A DNA stretch of 64,000 nt, taken from the NCBI GenBank assembly GCA_013368375.1, contig JAACJP010000002.1, positions 310,001 to 374,000 of the forward strand, given 5' to 3'. The notes beneath the pieces were generated by a model. The model did no database searches. It worked only from the letters and a program-made list of their open reading frames with translations, and had not been told where the DNA came from. Shown here piece by piece: positions 51,401 to 61,491 of this stretch. Position numbers and translations under genes: made by a program. The DNA comes from Tricholomella constricta. Lineage: Eukaryota; Basidiomycota; Agaricomycetes; Agaricales; Lyophyllaceae. Within the stretch, counting starts at the first letter, position 1. Each line of letters starts with the position of its first letter.

Positions 51401-53008
51401 GAGACTGCTCGCCTCGCATTCCTTGCAGCTCACGGACCGGATGTGCCTCGTAACTTCCGCGAAGCTACCAAATCTCCGGATGCTGATCTATGGTGGAAAG
51501 CGATGCAAGAAGAGATCGATCTCCTCACACGGCGTGGAACCTGGGTCGTCGAAGACTTACCTCCGGATCGGAAGGAAATCGGCTGTCAGTGGACTTACAC
51601 CATTAAATATGGTCCACGCGGCGAAATTCTCCGGTACAAGGCTCGCCTTGTTGCGCAGGGATTTTACCAGATCCCCGGACTGGACTTTGACGACACCTTC
51701 TCCCCTACGGCACGTTTGGAGTCCATAAAAATTATCCTCCATCTCGCAGCTTCACTCGGATGGGTACGAGCGCAAGACGACGCCACTGGCGCATTCCTGC
51801 ACAGTAAACTCGACTGTATCATCTACATGAGACAGCCACCTGGATTCGATGACGGCACCAAACGGCCCGTGAGACTGATACTCAGTCTTTACGGACTCAA
51901 ACAAGCAGCTCGATTATGGTACAAGTACATGCTGAAACGGCTGAAATCGATTGATTTTATTCAACTTCACTCCGACAATGCCGTCTTCTACCGTAAATCA
52001 GCATCAGGTACCGCTATCATCGCTATTCACGTCGACAACATGATCACAGTCGCAGATTCACCCGCCGAACTCGCCCGCGTTCGCAAACAGCTCCACAATC
52101 TGTTCGAGATGAAGGAGGAGGACCCGAACTGGCTAATGGGATTCCAGTTGATCGAGGACCGCGTCAACCTCACCATTTCCATCTCGCACCAACAGTACAT
52201 CGAAACCATCCTGAAACGGTTCAAGATGGACCAGTGCAAGCCTCACTCGCTCCCGATGGTTCCCGGACTTGTTCTATCGAAGGATGATGGCCCGCGGACG
52301 AAGGAGGAGAAGAAGGACATGGAGAATGTTCCCTATCGCGAACTAGTTGGTGCGCTTACGTGGATTTCGCTTATCGCGCGCCCCGACATTGGTTTTGCTA
52401 GTCGGTATCTCGGCCAGTTCAATTCCAATCCCGGAAAATCACACTGGAAGGCAGCACTACACGTACTTCGTTACCTTTCTGGTACCCGGTCTATGTGTCT
52501 GGTGCTAGGGACAAAAGCGAAAAATCCATTGGAACTAGTTGGATTCACGGACTCTGATTGGGCTCGCGACGTCGATGACCGCCGCTCTGTCACTGGATCT
52601 GTCTTTCAACTCGGAGGTCAGACCGTCGCTTATGGCAGCAAGAAGCAGGTCACTGTCGCAACTTCCTCGACTGAAGGGGAGTATATGGCAGCGTCGTACA
52701 CGGTCAAACTCGGGCTATGGCTTCTTCAACTACTTGAAGAACTCGGCCGTCCGATGACCGTGTCTACCACCATCTACATCGACAACACAGCCACAATCAA
52801 CCTTTCGAAAGACGCTCGCTATCACCCGCGAACGAAACACATCGACGTCCAGCACCATTTCATCCGCGAACGCGTCGCCGACGAGACATTCCAACTCGAA
52901 CATCTCTCCACTTCCGAAATGGTCGCCGATATCCTAACCAAGCCCCTCGCCATGACACCTTTCCAATACCTTCGCGATAAACTCGGACTCTCTCAACCTA
53001 CGGACTGA
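48500..53008 (+). CDS. CopD Gag-Pol polyprotein
   Basis: 1502 codons, a single frame. Gag (UBN2-like, KLSATNYITWTTMIESTLDT) has a zinc knuckle CTNCKISGHLSKDC near residue 290, followed by a Lys/Glu-rich linker. Protease WILDSGATAHICKH. Integrase HHCC (HCRLGHISENYL to CEGCALG) and D,D,E core (LHADLQGPF, FRSDRGGEFIAEEL, QQNGVAERFNRT). RT: KARLVAQGF and catalytic IAIHVDNMITVADS, where the usual second Asp of the xVDD box is Asn. RNase H: GFTDSDWARD, STEGEYMAAS, IYIDNTATINL. Gag and pol share one frame, as in many Copia elements. Apart from the HVDN box no defect was seen. Confidence 0.92.
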   Translation: MSYSSTNLSAHTSGSPVTGRLRPALFPSLEEEDGAKTPVQSRPHSPAPYGNPDSATHWTLEQDIEPSKYQHLLRLPHKLSATNYITWTTMIESTLDTVDLFDYCQGLVPKPDDMTERIAAQRWKRANAQVRAILTTNMTEEVVNQLGHHREAAVIWLEAQRLFAGRTLTDWTLTITSLVTTKYVDGDDLPAHIARMKGYRRDLIMMQRDIDDDLYACFLRISMPSSWNYVFAGLPTKYTSSEVERRIKDEYGVRTNQETAAMAYNASHASGNKKSKSRTPVPGEPFCTNCKISGHLSKDCWSKGGGAEGQGPRQRSKKSKGKGKGKEKEKEKEREKSRRKGSSRTKAHQARHDTDSDDNSSASTLSETSVYMASTTPFTSPTGWILDSGATAHICKHRSAFKTFTPENTTVGGINSNGPQLIVEGRGEVDLVVSVKGRPDRVVTLQRVRFCPAARDNLISESRMDRKGLGIWKKHGKVRISNDDRQVIMEGKLLREGLYDMNCVVATTSSPPSTLAFAAVPSSKISLDVWHCRLGHISENYLRYLSKHDMVTGLNLRRSDELHPCEGCALGRHPQSPFPRQATERATKILERLHADLQGPFNRSIHGFTYALGIVDDCSRKGWKIFLKLKNDTRNELRAFITRVENSTGRKVTFFRSDRGGEFIAEELKEFFKQKGITVETSAPHTPQQNGVAERFNRTTSDHALAMLKDAGMSDGFWPQAHLYSSDARNCCPTKALKRKTPNEAFYNKKPDVSAFRIFGSRCHVRVPPESRKKLQPRSIEGIFCGFEPGSKAWNIWIPSRKRFLVSRDVIVYEKVFSHRDEDTITSSPPASSEGVSQPTGTNARSEIPVITINEEATPADSQLPSPTPVPQPTRQEPSPPASPTSSPAPTPAPLPTPQTRRSTRATRPSWVKQANDIQKAKDLQLKKQRKEIRDARESRRAARVATRHSQQSDIPEGETVQPSPEGETARLAFLAAHGPDVPRNFREATKSPDADLWWKAMQEEIDLLTRRGTWVVEDLPPDRKEIGCQWTYTIKYGPRGEILRYKARLVAQGFYQIPGLDFDDTFSPTARLESIKIILHLAASLGWVRAQDDATGAFLHSKLDCIIYMRQPPGFDDGTKRPVRLILSLYGLKQAARLWYKYMLKRLKSIDFIQLHSDNAVFYRKSASGTAIIAIHVDNMITVADSPAELARVRKQLHNLFEMKEEDPNWLMGFQLIEDRVNLTISISHQQYIETILKRFKMDQCKPHSLPMVPGLVLSKDDGPRTKEEKKDMENVPYRELVGALTWISLIARPDIGFASRYLGQFNSNPGKSHWKAALHVLRYLSGTRSMCLVLGTKAKNPLELVGFTDSDWARDVDDRRSVTGSVFQLGGQTVAYGSKKQVTVATSSTEGEYMAASYTVKLGLWLLQLLEELGRPMTVSTTIYIDNTATINLSKDARYHPRTKHIDVQHHFIRERVADETFQLEHLSTSEMVADILTKPLAMTPFQYLRDKLGLSQPTD

Positions 53009-53015
53009 GGGGGTG

Positions 53016-53317
53016 TGTTGGAATCCAGTCCTTTCCTTATGTGTGATTTACTCTCGTCTCTCGTTTCTCCCTTTTGCGATTTGATCTAATCTCGTTACCA
53101 CGTGCTACGTACATACACGCGCCAACCACGTATCCTCACCCTCAGTCTCTATAACACGACTGAGGGTAAGTTACTGCATTCCTTAGTGTACCTACTGCTT
53201 ATACTGATTCATTCTTTACTAGACTTACTGTCTATTGCATAGGTACATCCAATATACGAGTCTCTATAACACGACTGAGGACTTACTGTCTATTGCATAG
53301 CCCGGTACTTTCTATCA
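53016..53317 (+). repeat. 3' LTR of CopD
   Basis: 302 bp, partner of 48028-48328. Confidence 0.93.
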
Positions 53318-56300
53318 GCTACACTATAGAACGCAAAGAAGACCTCGACCGCGAACACCCGGGATTCCTCACCGATACCGAACGCGCTATAATGCACGAC
53401 CTCATGTGTAAACAAAACCTCGCGTTCGCATGGGACGACTCGGAGCGTGGTCGCTTCCGATCGGACTTCTTCCCACCTATTGATATCCCAGTTGTCGCTC
53501 ACACCCCATGGATCGAACGAAACATCCCCATTCCCCCAGGCATCTATGATGAAGTTTGCGACATTATTAAAACCAAGCTCGCAGCCGGCGTCTACGAACC
53601 ATCCAACTCCAGCTACCGATCGCGCTGGTTCTGTACCCTAAAGAAAAACGGCAAACTCCGCCTTGTCCATAGCCTCGAACCCCTGAACCGCGTCACCATA
53701 CGACACTCCGGAGTAACACCGATTCCAGACCACGTCGCCGAACAGTTCGCCGGTCGCATTTGTGGCGCCATGCTAGACCTATTCGTCGGTTACGACGAGC
53801 GATTGATCGCACCATCGTCGCGCGACCTCACTACCTTTCAAACACCTTTTGGCGCACTGCGCCTCGTAACCCTACCCATGGGCTGGACCAATTCCGTCCC
53901 TGTATTTCATGACGATGTTACGATGTTACTTACATCCTGCAACCCGAAATCCCCGACCACACGCTGCCATATATCGATGATGCTCCTATCAAGGGTCCCG
54001 CGACTTGGTACCCCGACCCCGACACAGGCCTACCGACAACACATCCCGACAACTCCGACGTACGCCTCGCGATCTGGGAGTTCTTCAATAACGTCAACCG
54101 AATTCTCCAACGTATGAAATACTGCGGCGGTACCTTTTCAGGCAAGAAACTAGTCATATGTGCGCCGCAATTCAAGGTCCTGGGACACGTTTGCACACCG
54201 GCGGGTCGTGTCCCCGACGTGGACCGCCTCACGTTATTGCGAAAATGGACATCCTGCGCCACACTATCGGAACTGCGCGCCTTCCTAGGAACTGTCGGGG
54301 TACTAAGAATATTTGTCAAGAACTTCGCTCACCGCGCGCACCACCTCGTAAAACTAACCCGTAAAGATGCCGTCTTCGAATTCGGGCCCGACCAAATAGC
54401 AGCGCAACGCGATATCGTCGAAGCAATCGCCGAAGCTAAGCCTCTGGTCCCCATCGACTATACATCCAACGACCCGGTTATACTCGCCGTCGATACCTCA
54501 CACATAGCAGTCGGGTTTTACCTCTGTCAGACCGACCCAATCAACCGAACGCGGCGCAGATACAACCGCTTCGGCTCCATTACGCTGAACGACCGCGAAT
54601 CGCGTTTTTCGCAACCCAAGCTGGAATTTTATGGCCTCTTCCGCGCACTCGGAGCCTTGCGGCTCTACGTCATAGGCGTCCGAAACTTGGTCGTCGAAGT
54701 CGACGCCCGCTACATCAAAGGCATGCTTTCCAATCCCGATATCCAACCATCCGCCTCTGTCAATAGATGGATTGTCTCTGTCCTCATGTTCCACTTCGAA
54801 CTCGTCCACGTTAAAGGCACCTTCCATGGTCCCGACGGATTGTCGCGTCGCCCCCGACAGCTTGATGATCCACCCGATACTTACGACGAAGACGAAGCCG
54901 ACTTTGAGGACTGGGTCGACCGAATGCAAAGCCTGATGCATATTATACAACCGCTGCCCCAGCCACCGTCGCCATTGCATATTTACCAGACCTTCGCCCT
55001 AGCTCAGATCTCAAGTAAGGAGGAGATAGTGGCAGCTGACACCGACCCGACGCCACCAGACCCAACGGCTCACGAACTCGTAACCAACTTTCCGCGACAG
55101 CCTAAAATCCGCACCGACGACGATACAGGCATACGCGACCCTAATACGAACCCGACAGACATGTCATATGATGATATACCTAGGACCGACGCGGCGAAAG
55201 CCCAGGATCGGCGCATCGACGTTGTTAGGCAATGGTTAACTGACCTCAGGCGACCTGATAATATGTCCGATGAACAGTACGCAACCTTCATCCGTTACGC
55301 CACAGGTTTCTTCATCGATGGGACGCGACTATGGCGACGGGACAGACAAGGCGCACACAAGCTAGTCGCCCGACCCGAGACGCGACTGGAGATCTTACGA
55401 TCGGTCCACGACAACCTCGGACATAAGCGATTTTACGCCACCCGCGCGACCCTCCTCGAGCGCTTCTGGTGGCCCAACGTTCGAGCCGACGTCGTTTGGT
55501 TCGTACAAACATGCCACATATGCCAGATTCAACAGACCACCAAAGTCCTTATTCCCCCGACCGTCGCAACACCCGCACCACTGTTCGCGAAGATATATAT
55601 CGACACCATGCACCTACCGGCCTCCAACGGATTCAAATATATCGTTCAAGGTCGCTGTTCCCTAATCCACTTCCCCGAGTGGCGCGCGCTGCGAAAAGAA
55701 AACAGCCGTACATTGGGCGATTGGATGTACGAAGACATCGTCTGCCGCTGGGGCGGACTACGCGAAATCGTCACCGACAATGGACCAGCCTTTATCAAGG
55801 CCGCCGAACACCTTACGAAGAAATACCACGTTCACAACATTCACATCTCGGGCTATAACTCTAAAGCCAACGGCCTCATCGAAAGACCTCACTTCGACGT
55901 CCGACAATCCCTTTTTAAAGCTGCCAATGGGAATGAGAACAAATGGTCGCAATCCGCCTATTCAGTATTTTGGGCCGAACGTGTCACGGTCTGTAAAAGA
56001 ATGGGATGTTCCCCTTATTACGCCGCGACGGGCACCCACCCGCTTCTCCCACTCGATATCGTGGAAGCTACATATATGCAACCACCGCCCGATTCTATCC
56101 TTTCCTCCACCGCCCTCTTAACACGTCGCGCGATCGCCTTACAGAAACGCTCCACCGACCTAGACCGACTACATTCCGACGTCTACGCGGCACGGCGGCA
56201 AGCGGCGGTCCGCTTCGAAATCAAACACGCCAGAACCCTTCGCGATTACAACTTTAAACGGGGAGACCTCATCCTCATGCGTAACACCAAAATCGAGAAG

Positions 56301-56591
56301 TCGCTCAATCGAAAAATGCGACCGCGATACCTAGGACCACTGGTCGTCATATCACGAAACCGAGGCGGCGCCTACATACTCTGCGAACTCGACGGCACAG
56401 TCTTGCACCGACCCGTAGCAGCATTCCGACTCACCCCCTACTTCGCACGGAGCAACATCCCCTTACCCGATAACGCTCTAGACATCGACACCAGACGACT
56501 CAGAGAATTGGAGGCGACAACGCTCACAGACGACGAAGACCGACCCGAAGTCGTTAGTGACGACTCCGAATCGGAAGAAGAACAAAATTGA
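53318..56591 (+). pseudogene. pol: GypA-2 Pol, main part (RT, RNase H, integrase), with 8-bp duplication
   Basis: After CopD the frame resumes at YTIERKEDLDREHPGF. An exact tandem duplication of GATGTTAC (53914-53921 and 53922-53929) shifts the frame just before the RT catalytic box. The correct frame (ending at 56591) contains PYIDDAPIKG, RNase H (LAVDTSHIAVGFYL), integrase HHCC (HDNLGHKRF, TCHICQ) and D,D,E (YIDTMHLP, IVTDNGPAF, GLIERPHFD). The acidic C-terminus is as in GypA-1. The rest is intact and very similar to GypA-1 Pol. Confidence 0.88.
55011..55026 (+). other. Central polypurine tract candidate in GypA-2 pol
   Basis: Exact 16-mer TCAAGTAAGGAGGAGA, at the same pol position as in GypA-1. 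Confidence 0.6.
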
Positions 56592-56839
56592 TCGACTACA
56601 TACCGACCAACCATATACCCTCTTAATTAATGCCCACCACTTTCACCAACCGACCAATCGTCGCCGCCCCCGCCCAATTCATCACTATCAATCCCCGACC
56701 GACCAATCGTCGCCGACCGTTCCTACTTATTGTTCTCCATCCTATCATCACAACTCCACTCAATGTTACCGCCCTCACTGCTTAAGTTCACACACGTCAG
56801 GAAGACACCATTTTTTTTTCTATAGTACAAACGCCCATT
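56592..56839. other. Convergent spacer between GypA-2 pol and gene 2a
   Basis: Tail-to-tail region; no gene seen. It contains CCGACC-rich repeats and a T-run near 56811. Confidence 0.45.
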
Positions 56840-58911
56840 TTACGGGCCTACCGATCCGCACAAACACGCTGTTCCAATGATAAAGACAAAAAAAAAAAAA
56901 AAAACAAAAACAAAGCGCTCTGGACCCTCGCCCTCCTCGTCGCTGGCATCATCGTCGGAACCCCGCCCCCCCACATAAGCCTCGTCGGCCGCGCACATCT
57001 GGTCGTAGCGATCTTGGAGGAGTTGAACGGCGACAGTCGTCTCAACGAACTGGTCGTTCAACGCTGCCAGGGTGGACCGAAGGATCTCCACCCGCGCCTC
57101 CGCCATTTGCGATTCCTGAACGAGGCTGCGGAGTAAAGCGTGTCGCGACGACAGCGCTCGCTCCACGTCGGCACGAGAGAACTGCGCGACCACGGCCGAC
57201 GTCGCCTCCCGGTCCCGTCCCAACCCAACCAAGTCAGCCCCCGTCGGCAGACCAGCATCCCCGGAAATCCGTCCGCGTAGCAGGTAGTCAGACCCAAGGA
57301 AAGGCAACGCCTCGGTACGCTCCAGTGCCAGACGCCCCGCGGAAGCACCAATCCCAAACGGCCCGTCGGTCGCATACCGACCCCGACGCGTATCGGATGG
57401 CGACGAGACGATCTGCACCTCGCCATCGGAATTCTCAACGGTGGGACGGGAGATGGCGCGACGACGCGGCCGCGACCCCTGCCCCTTGCCGCCAGCCGCA
57501 ACCGACGAGACACAGCCTTTAGACTGGATCTTGCATCGCGCGCAAGGCCCACTGCCCGGTCGCTGGACGCACGTCTGGTTGGCGCGCACACAACGCTTGC
57601 ACTGCAGAAAAACACAACAAATTAGAAGGACACGCGAAGAGCAGGAGACCGACCCCGCTCACCGGAACGTCGCGCACGACCCAGTCGGGACACTCCACCT
57701 TGAACTCCTCCAACTTCAGCTCCCAGATGCTGGGGTTCGCGGTCGTCCTCCGCTTCTTCCCCTTCTCCGCGACCTCCTCTACGACCACGACCGACCCCTC
57801 GTCGTCCTCTCCCACCACACGCTTGCGTTTCTTGTCGGAGTCTCGGATGACCGACGAAGTCGCTTGGGCGGCACCTGCAAAGGGGATCAGGCGGCGCCCG
57901 CTCAGAGGGCAAAACATGGCGAAGGAACGAAGCACAGACTCACCCGACCCCACGGGACGAGCAAGGGGACGGGACACCTATCAAACGACGTCAGGAAGTC
58001 AGCAATCCGACATTGCTAAAAGCGAACTCACCCCAGGCACCGGAAGGGCGGGCGACGCTGACGGACGACCACCACCCACGGACATGTACGCCACCTTGCG
58101 CGCACCGTCGCGCCTCTTACCCTCAACCTTCGGGCGCACCGGTGAAGCCCCTTCTCCGACAGCGACAGGCGGCCCACTCAAAGCGACCTCGGAAACAGCG
58201 CGAGAGAGGGGCGCAAGAGGGTCCGGCAGAGGCTCCTCGACTTCACGCGCCATGCGCGCAGCCATCGCCGCGACACTGGCCGCCTCCGATACCTGACGGA
58301 AACCCTCTACCGTACGCGTGACCCCCTCGTTGCTATGGGCAGCGCCCGAAGCAGGCGCAGCGCTACCGGCAGAGCCAGCGACCACGGAACGACCGTCGGC
58401 CCCAACAGCAGAGGGCAGTCCCACACTCGCCTCGCCATCCACGTCCATCGGACCCACTCCCTTGGTTAGCGCATTCGGACCGCCCACGGGCTCTTCAGGA
58501 GCCACCGACTGCGACCCACGAGTACCGACCTCCGACCCGAGGCGCAGACGTTGCTGCCGACGTCGGCGAATGTACTCATCCTACACAAACAGAGCCAGCA
58601 CATCAGACAGCAAACGGGTCCGACAGACTCAAGGGACTCACCTCTGGACGCAGACCCGCGAACTGCACACTCCACTCACTATCCACACTCACGACGGCCC
58701 AAATGGCAGCCAGAGCCTCATCCTCGTCGTGCCAGACCTGCCGCTCCCCGCTATCCACCTGGGCACGAAGGGACTCGACACCCTCTAGAATATCCTCGAG
58801 GACGACAGCGTGTTTGGCACGCGACGCGTCCGGCGGCAAAGAGCGCCATTCCTCCCAGTCCTTCCCCAGGTTGTCCAAGACGAGTGCGAGATCGGGAATT
58901 ACGGGAGACAT
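56840..58911 (-). CDS. Gene 2a: antisense Zn2Cys6-cluster protein carried by GypA-2
   Basis: Five exons: 58911-58642 (270), 58580-58032 (549), 57977-57944 (34-bp microexon), 57874-57663 (212), 57601-56840 (762). Frame is kept throughout, giving 608 aa; introns are 54-69 bp with GTGAGT/GTGAGC donors. Exon 1: LGKDWEEWRSLPPDASR, DEDEAL, DSEWSVQFAG. Exon 2 starts DEYIRRRRQQ and has VAYMSVGGG. Exon 4 has NLS-like KKRKR and GKKRR plus WELKLEEFKVECPDW. Exon 5 opens with a Zn2Cys6 cluster (CKRC, C, CARC, C; C-x2-C-x6-C-x8-C-x2-C-x6-C). A helical segment (FSRADVERALSSRHALLRSL) and a short acidic run follow. The end encodes a Phe/Val-rich stretch from a T-run, so the true C-terminus may differ. Exon architecture equals gene 1b. 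Confidence 0.8.
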
Positions 58912-59058
58912 GGAGGGAGGGAGGCAGGGAAAGAAAGGAAGAACTGACAACGACGACGCGTTGACAAAAAATTTCGCACCGCCACACCCTTCCCACGCCA
59001 CGCACGCGCGACACCCAGGCCTGACTGAGGACAGTCAGCAGCTCAAGTAAGGAGGAGA
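58912..59058 (-). promoter_or_regulatory. Promoter of gene 2a with PPT/hairpin copy
   Basis: TGGCGGTGC (minus strand) at 58976-58984, 65 bp upstream of the ATG. The hairpin CTGACTG/CAGTCAG (59021-59038) and an exact 16-bp PPT copy (59043-59058) lie further upstream, as before gene 1b. Confidence 0.5.
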
Positions 59059-59411
59059 GGAAACAGCGTGGCGCACACATGGCACCCACATGGACCAACA
59101 AAATCACATGACCACGCATCTCTGCAAAGAAGTGGCGTAGACCATCTAAACCAGACATGGTCGGCGACGCACGATAAAAGACCGAATAAAGCACCACAAC
59201 GGTCGGCTGCCAACAAGAAGCGAAAGAAACGTAACACAATTCTAGGACACGACAGTAACGAATGCAAAGATGGTTAATAACGGACAGGACGTGACTAGGA
59301 CCAACCAGACGGCGACATTCCAAGCCCTAGAGCGCTGTCGCCAGCATCTCCGCCCTCTTCACTCCTGCCACCACCGTGTTCTCGAAACCCCCCCCTGTCG
59401 TGCTCCTTGCC
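59059..59411. other. Spacer between genes 2a and 2b
   Basis: No ORF or other feature was recognised. Confidence 0.4.
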
Positions 59412-60323
59412 CTAGCTTTCCGCGACACCCACTAGAACTTCGCTAACTAACTCGGTACGGCGCGCCCGGAGTACGTCTAAGGCGGTAGACGTCGCTACGA
59501 CCTCTTGATAGAGCTGGCGGATCGACAAGCGGAGGACCTCTTGCCGCGACTCGAGGACATGAGAATCCCGAACCAGAGACTGTAAAAAGGAACGACGGGT
59601 AGACAGAGCGTGGTCCACACCGGCGAGATCGAAGCGCGACACAACCGACAAAGGCTGCACCGGATTTGAGTCGTGCAGATCCTCATCACCAGGAACGTCG
59701 GAGGTCAACGACGAGAGACTGGCGACCTGTTCCATCGCGAAGCGACGGGCGACAACCACCAAGTCATGATCATGGACTTGGGAGACCCCCTCCGGGAGAG
59801 CCCCAACTCCCGCATGCCCACCGACTGAACCCTCCTGACTCTCCGACTCCTGGCGCTTGTCGTTGACGAGGTCTCGTTTACGCTTACAAGCCACAGGGGT
59901 TGACGCGACACGGGCAGCTTCCTCGTCTATCACCTTATCTATACCATCCGCCAAACGGAGTCGCCGCTCGCGACGACGGCGCGTATAGTCATCCTAGAAT
60001 AAAGGTGCCAATCGGACCACGAAAAACACAACGACACAAGCGCCTAGACGTACCTCTGGGCTCCAATCCCTAAAACGGGCAGACCACTCGGCGTCGTGCG
60101 AAATGACCGCCCATAAGTCGGCAAAAGCAGCATCTTCGTTAGGCCACTCCCATCGCTCGGACACCACATCCTGACCCCTTAACACCTCGATGCCGTCCAA
60201 AATGTTCTCTATGAGAGAAGTACACTCTTCACGACCAGTGTCGATGGGGAGCGAATGCCAGGCGATCCAGTCCTCGTCAAGGTTCCAGATGACTTTCCCA
60301 AAATCGGTGGGAGGACGAGACAT
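59412..60323 (-). CDS. Gene 2b: family member lacking the Zn2Cys6 exon
   Basis: Two exons: 60323-60054 (270 bp) and 59993-59412 (582 bp), one 60-bp intron, giving 283 aa. Exon 1 is the standard module (LDEDWIAWHSLPIDTGREE, DAEWSARF). Exon 2 begins DDYTRRRRERRLRL and has a basic CKRKRD. It then passes directly to the C-terminal helical region (FDLAGVDHALSTRRSFLQSL, RQEVLRLSIRQLYQEV). The zinc cluster and WL-RLE-FK block are absent without any frame break. It may be a natural dominant-negative-like partner or a decaying copy; this is inference. It occupies the same place as gene 1a in GypA-1. Confidence 0.72.
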
Positions 60324-60500
60324 TGTAATAAGGACGACCACGGATGGCAGGGGTATAAAACTGAATCGGACTCGTCGCCAGAGCAGTACGCACCGCCACC
60401 CCCCCCCCGCATCACCCCGTACAACACCATGCCAACTAGGATGCCGATCCGGTACCTCAAAGCCGACTAGGGACAGTCGGTAATTCAAGTAAGGAGGAGA
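60324..60500 (-). promoter_or_regulatory. Promoter of gene 2b, hairpin and 3' PPT of GypA-2
   Basis: TGGCGGTGC (minus) at 60390-60398, 67 bp before the ATG. A TTTTATACCCC TATA-like site lies near 60345-60355. Hairpin CCGACT/AGTCGG at 60463-60480 and plus-strand PPT TCAAGTAAGGAGGAGA at 60485-60500 abut the LTR. Confidence 0.6.
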
Positions 60501-61491
60501 TGATGTGCACCCCCTTCGGCTGGCCACCGATGCGACGTCCTGACCACAGTAAACCGCTCAAAGATGCACGCGACAGTATCGACCGACTCGCCAACCAACT
60601 CGCCGACCAACTCCTGACCTAAACGCGACCTACCCATCTCGGCCGACCTCGTTCACGGGCGCCGGAGATCGGAGTAACCGTGTAGTCACCAAGCGACTAC
60701 GCACGTTCGTCTGTCAAAACGCCAAACACCCGACTTGGCGCCTTACCCATGACGTACTTACCGACAAAAACCACTCCGTCTCCTATTCACAGCACAGATC
60801 CGACTAACTCACGGAGTCCCGCAATCGCCGACTGCCCTGACCACGTATCCGATCCGACGCTGGTATCCGATCAATAACGCGCCACACTCGACTTGTCCTC
60901 AGAAACGCACCGCGCGGCACCAGACTTGGCGACAACCTAACGTGAAACGCCTGCATGGTCGCACTAAGAGTCGGTGATTTGGCTTTACCATATAAACAAA
61001 CCCCATGTAGTACCTACTGTCCCCCCCCAGTGAATTATAGCCCGTATTTTCCCTCACGTTCAGAGTTAATAGCTCAAAAACCATCGTCTCCGTCGTCACC
61101 GAACCGTCCTCATCGTATAAACCCGTCGCAAACCGCCGTAACTGTCGCCACTGTAGTAAATCTAGTAAACCGCCGTATCTGTCCGCTCGTAACCGCCGCC
61201 CGAACCCGTGAGTTCTCCGTTTTTTTAGCATCGTTCGTCTCGTTGTCGCGTCACCGACATCAACAGTCGCGTCACCGACCGGTTCCAGCTGGGAACTATC
61301 GCATACCATCGCACTCGTCGCATCGTTGTCGGTTCGACTAATATCGAGTCGGGTCGTCTTAACCTTCGTCCAAACCATCCTTTTAGCCCTGCACACTTGC
61401 GTGTTTGGGAACTTTTAACACTTCTCGCCCCCTATAGTTGTTAGTTGTTTTGTTGTTGTGTACAGCACCCACAGGCCTTCTAGCTCTATCA
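60501..61491 (+). repeat. 3' LTR of GypA-2
   Basis: 991 bp, near-identical to 43802-44792. Confidence 0.93.

Larger units (their letters stand above)
48028..53317 (+). mobile_element. CopD: Ty1/Copia retrotransposon, young, nested in GypA-2 pol
   Basis: 5290 bp with LTRs of 301-302 bp (TGTTGG...CTATCA) that differ by about one base. A perfect 5-bp target duplication GCTAC lies at 48023-48027 and 53318-53322. It has one long uninterrupted polyprotein. The G-rich PPT (about 53005-53015) abuts the 3' LTR. Confidence 0.95.
43802..61491 (+). mobile_element. GypA-2: Gypsy element with antisense gene cassette, nested in ChromoC
   Basis: LTRs of 991 bp at 43802-44792 and 60501-61491 differ at about two noticed positions, so insertion is recent. 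A GCGG target duplication (4 bp) flanks it. Order: LTR, PBS, gag-pro, -1 shift, pol (split by CopD), genes 2a and 2b on the minus strand, PPT, LTR. Without CopD it is about 12.4 kb. PBS, frameshift signal, PPTs and antisense genes match GypA-1. Pol has a TAG stop and an 8-bp duplication, so this copy depends on others. Confidence 0.92.
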
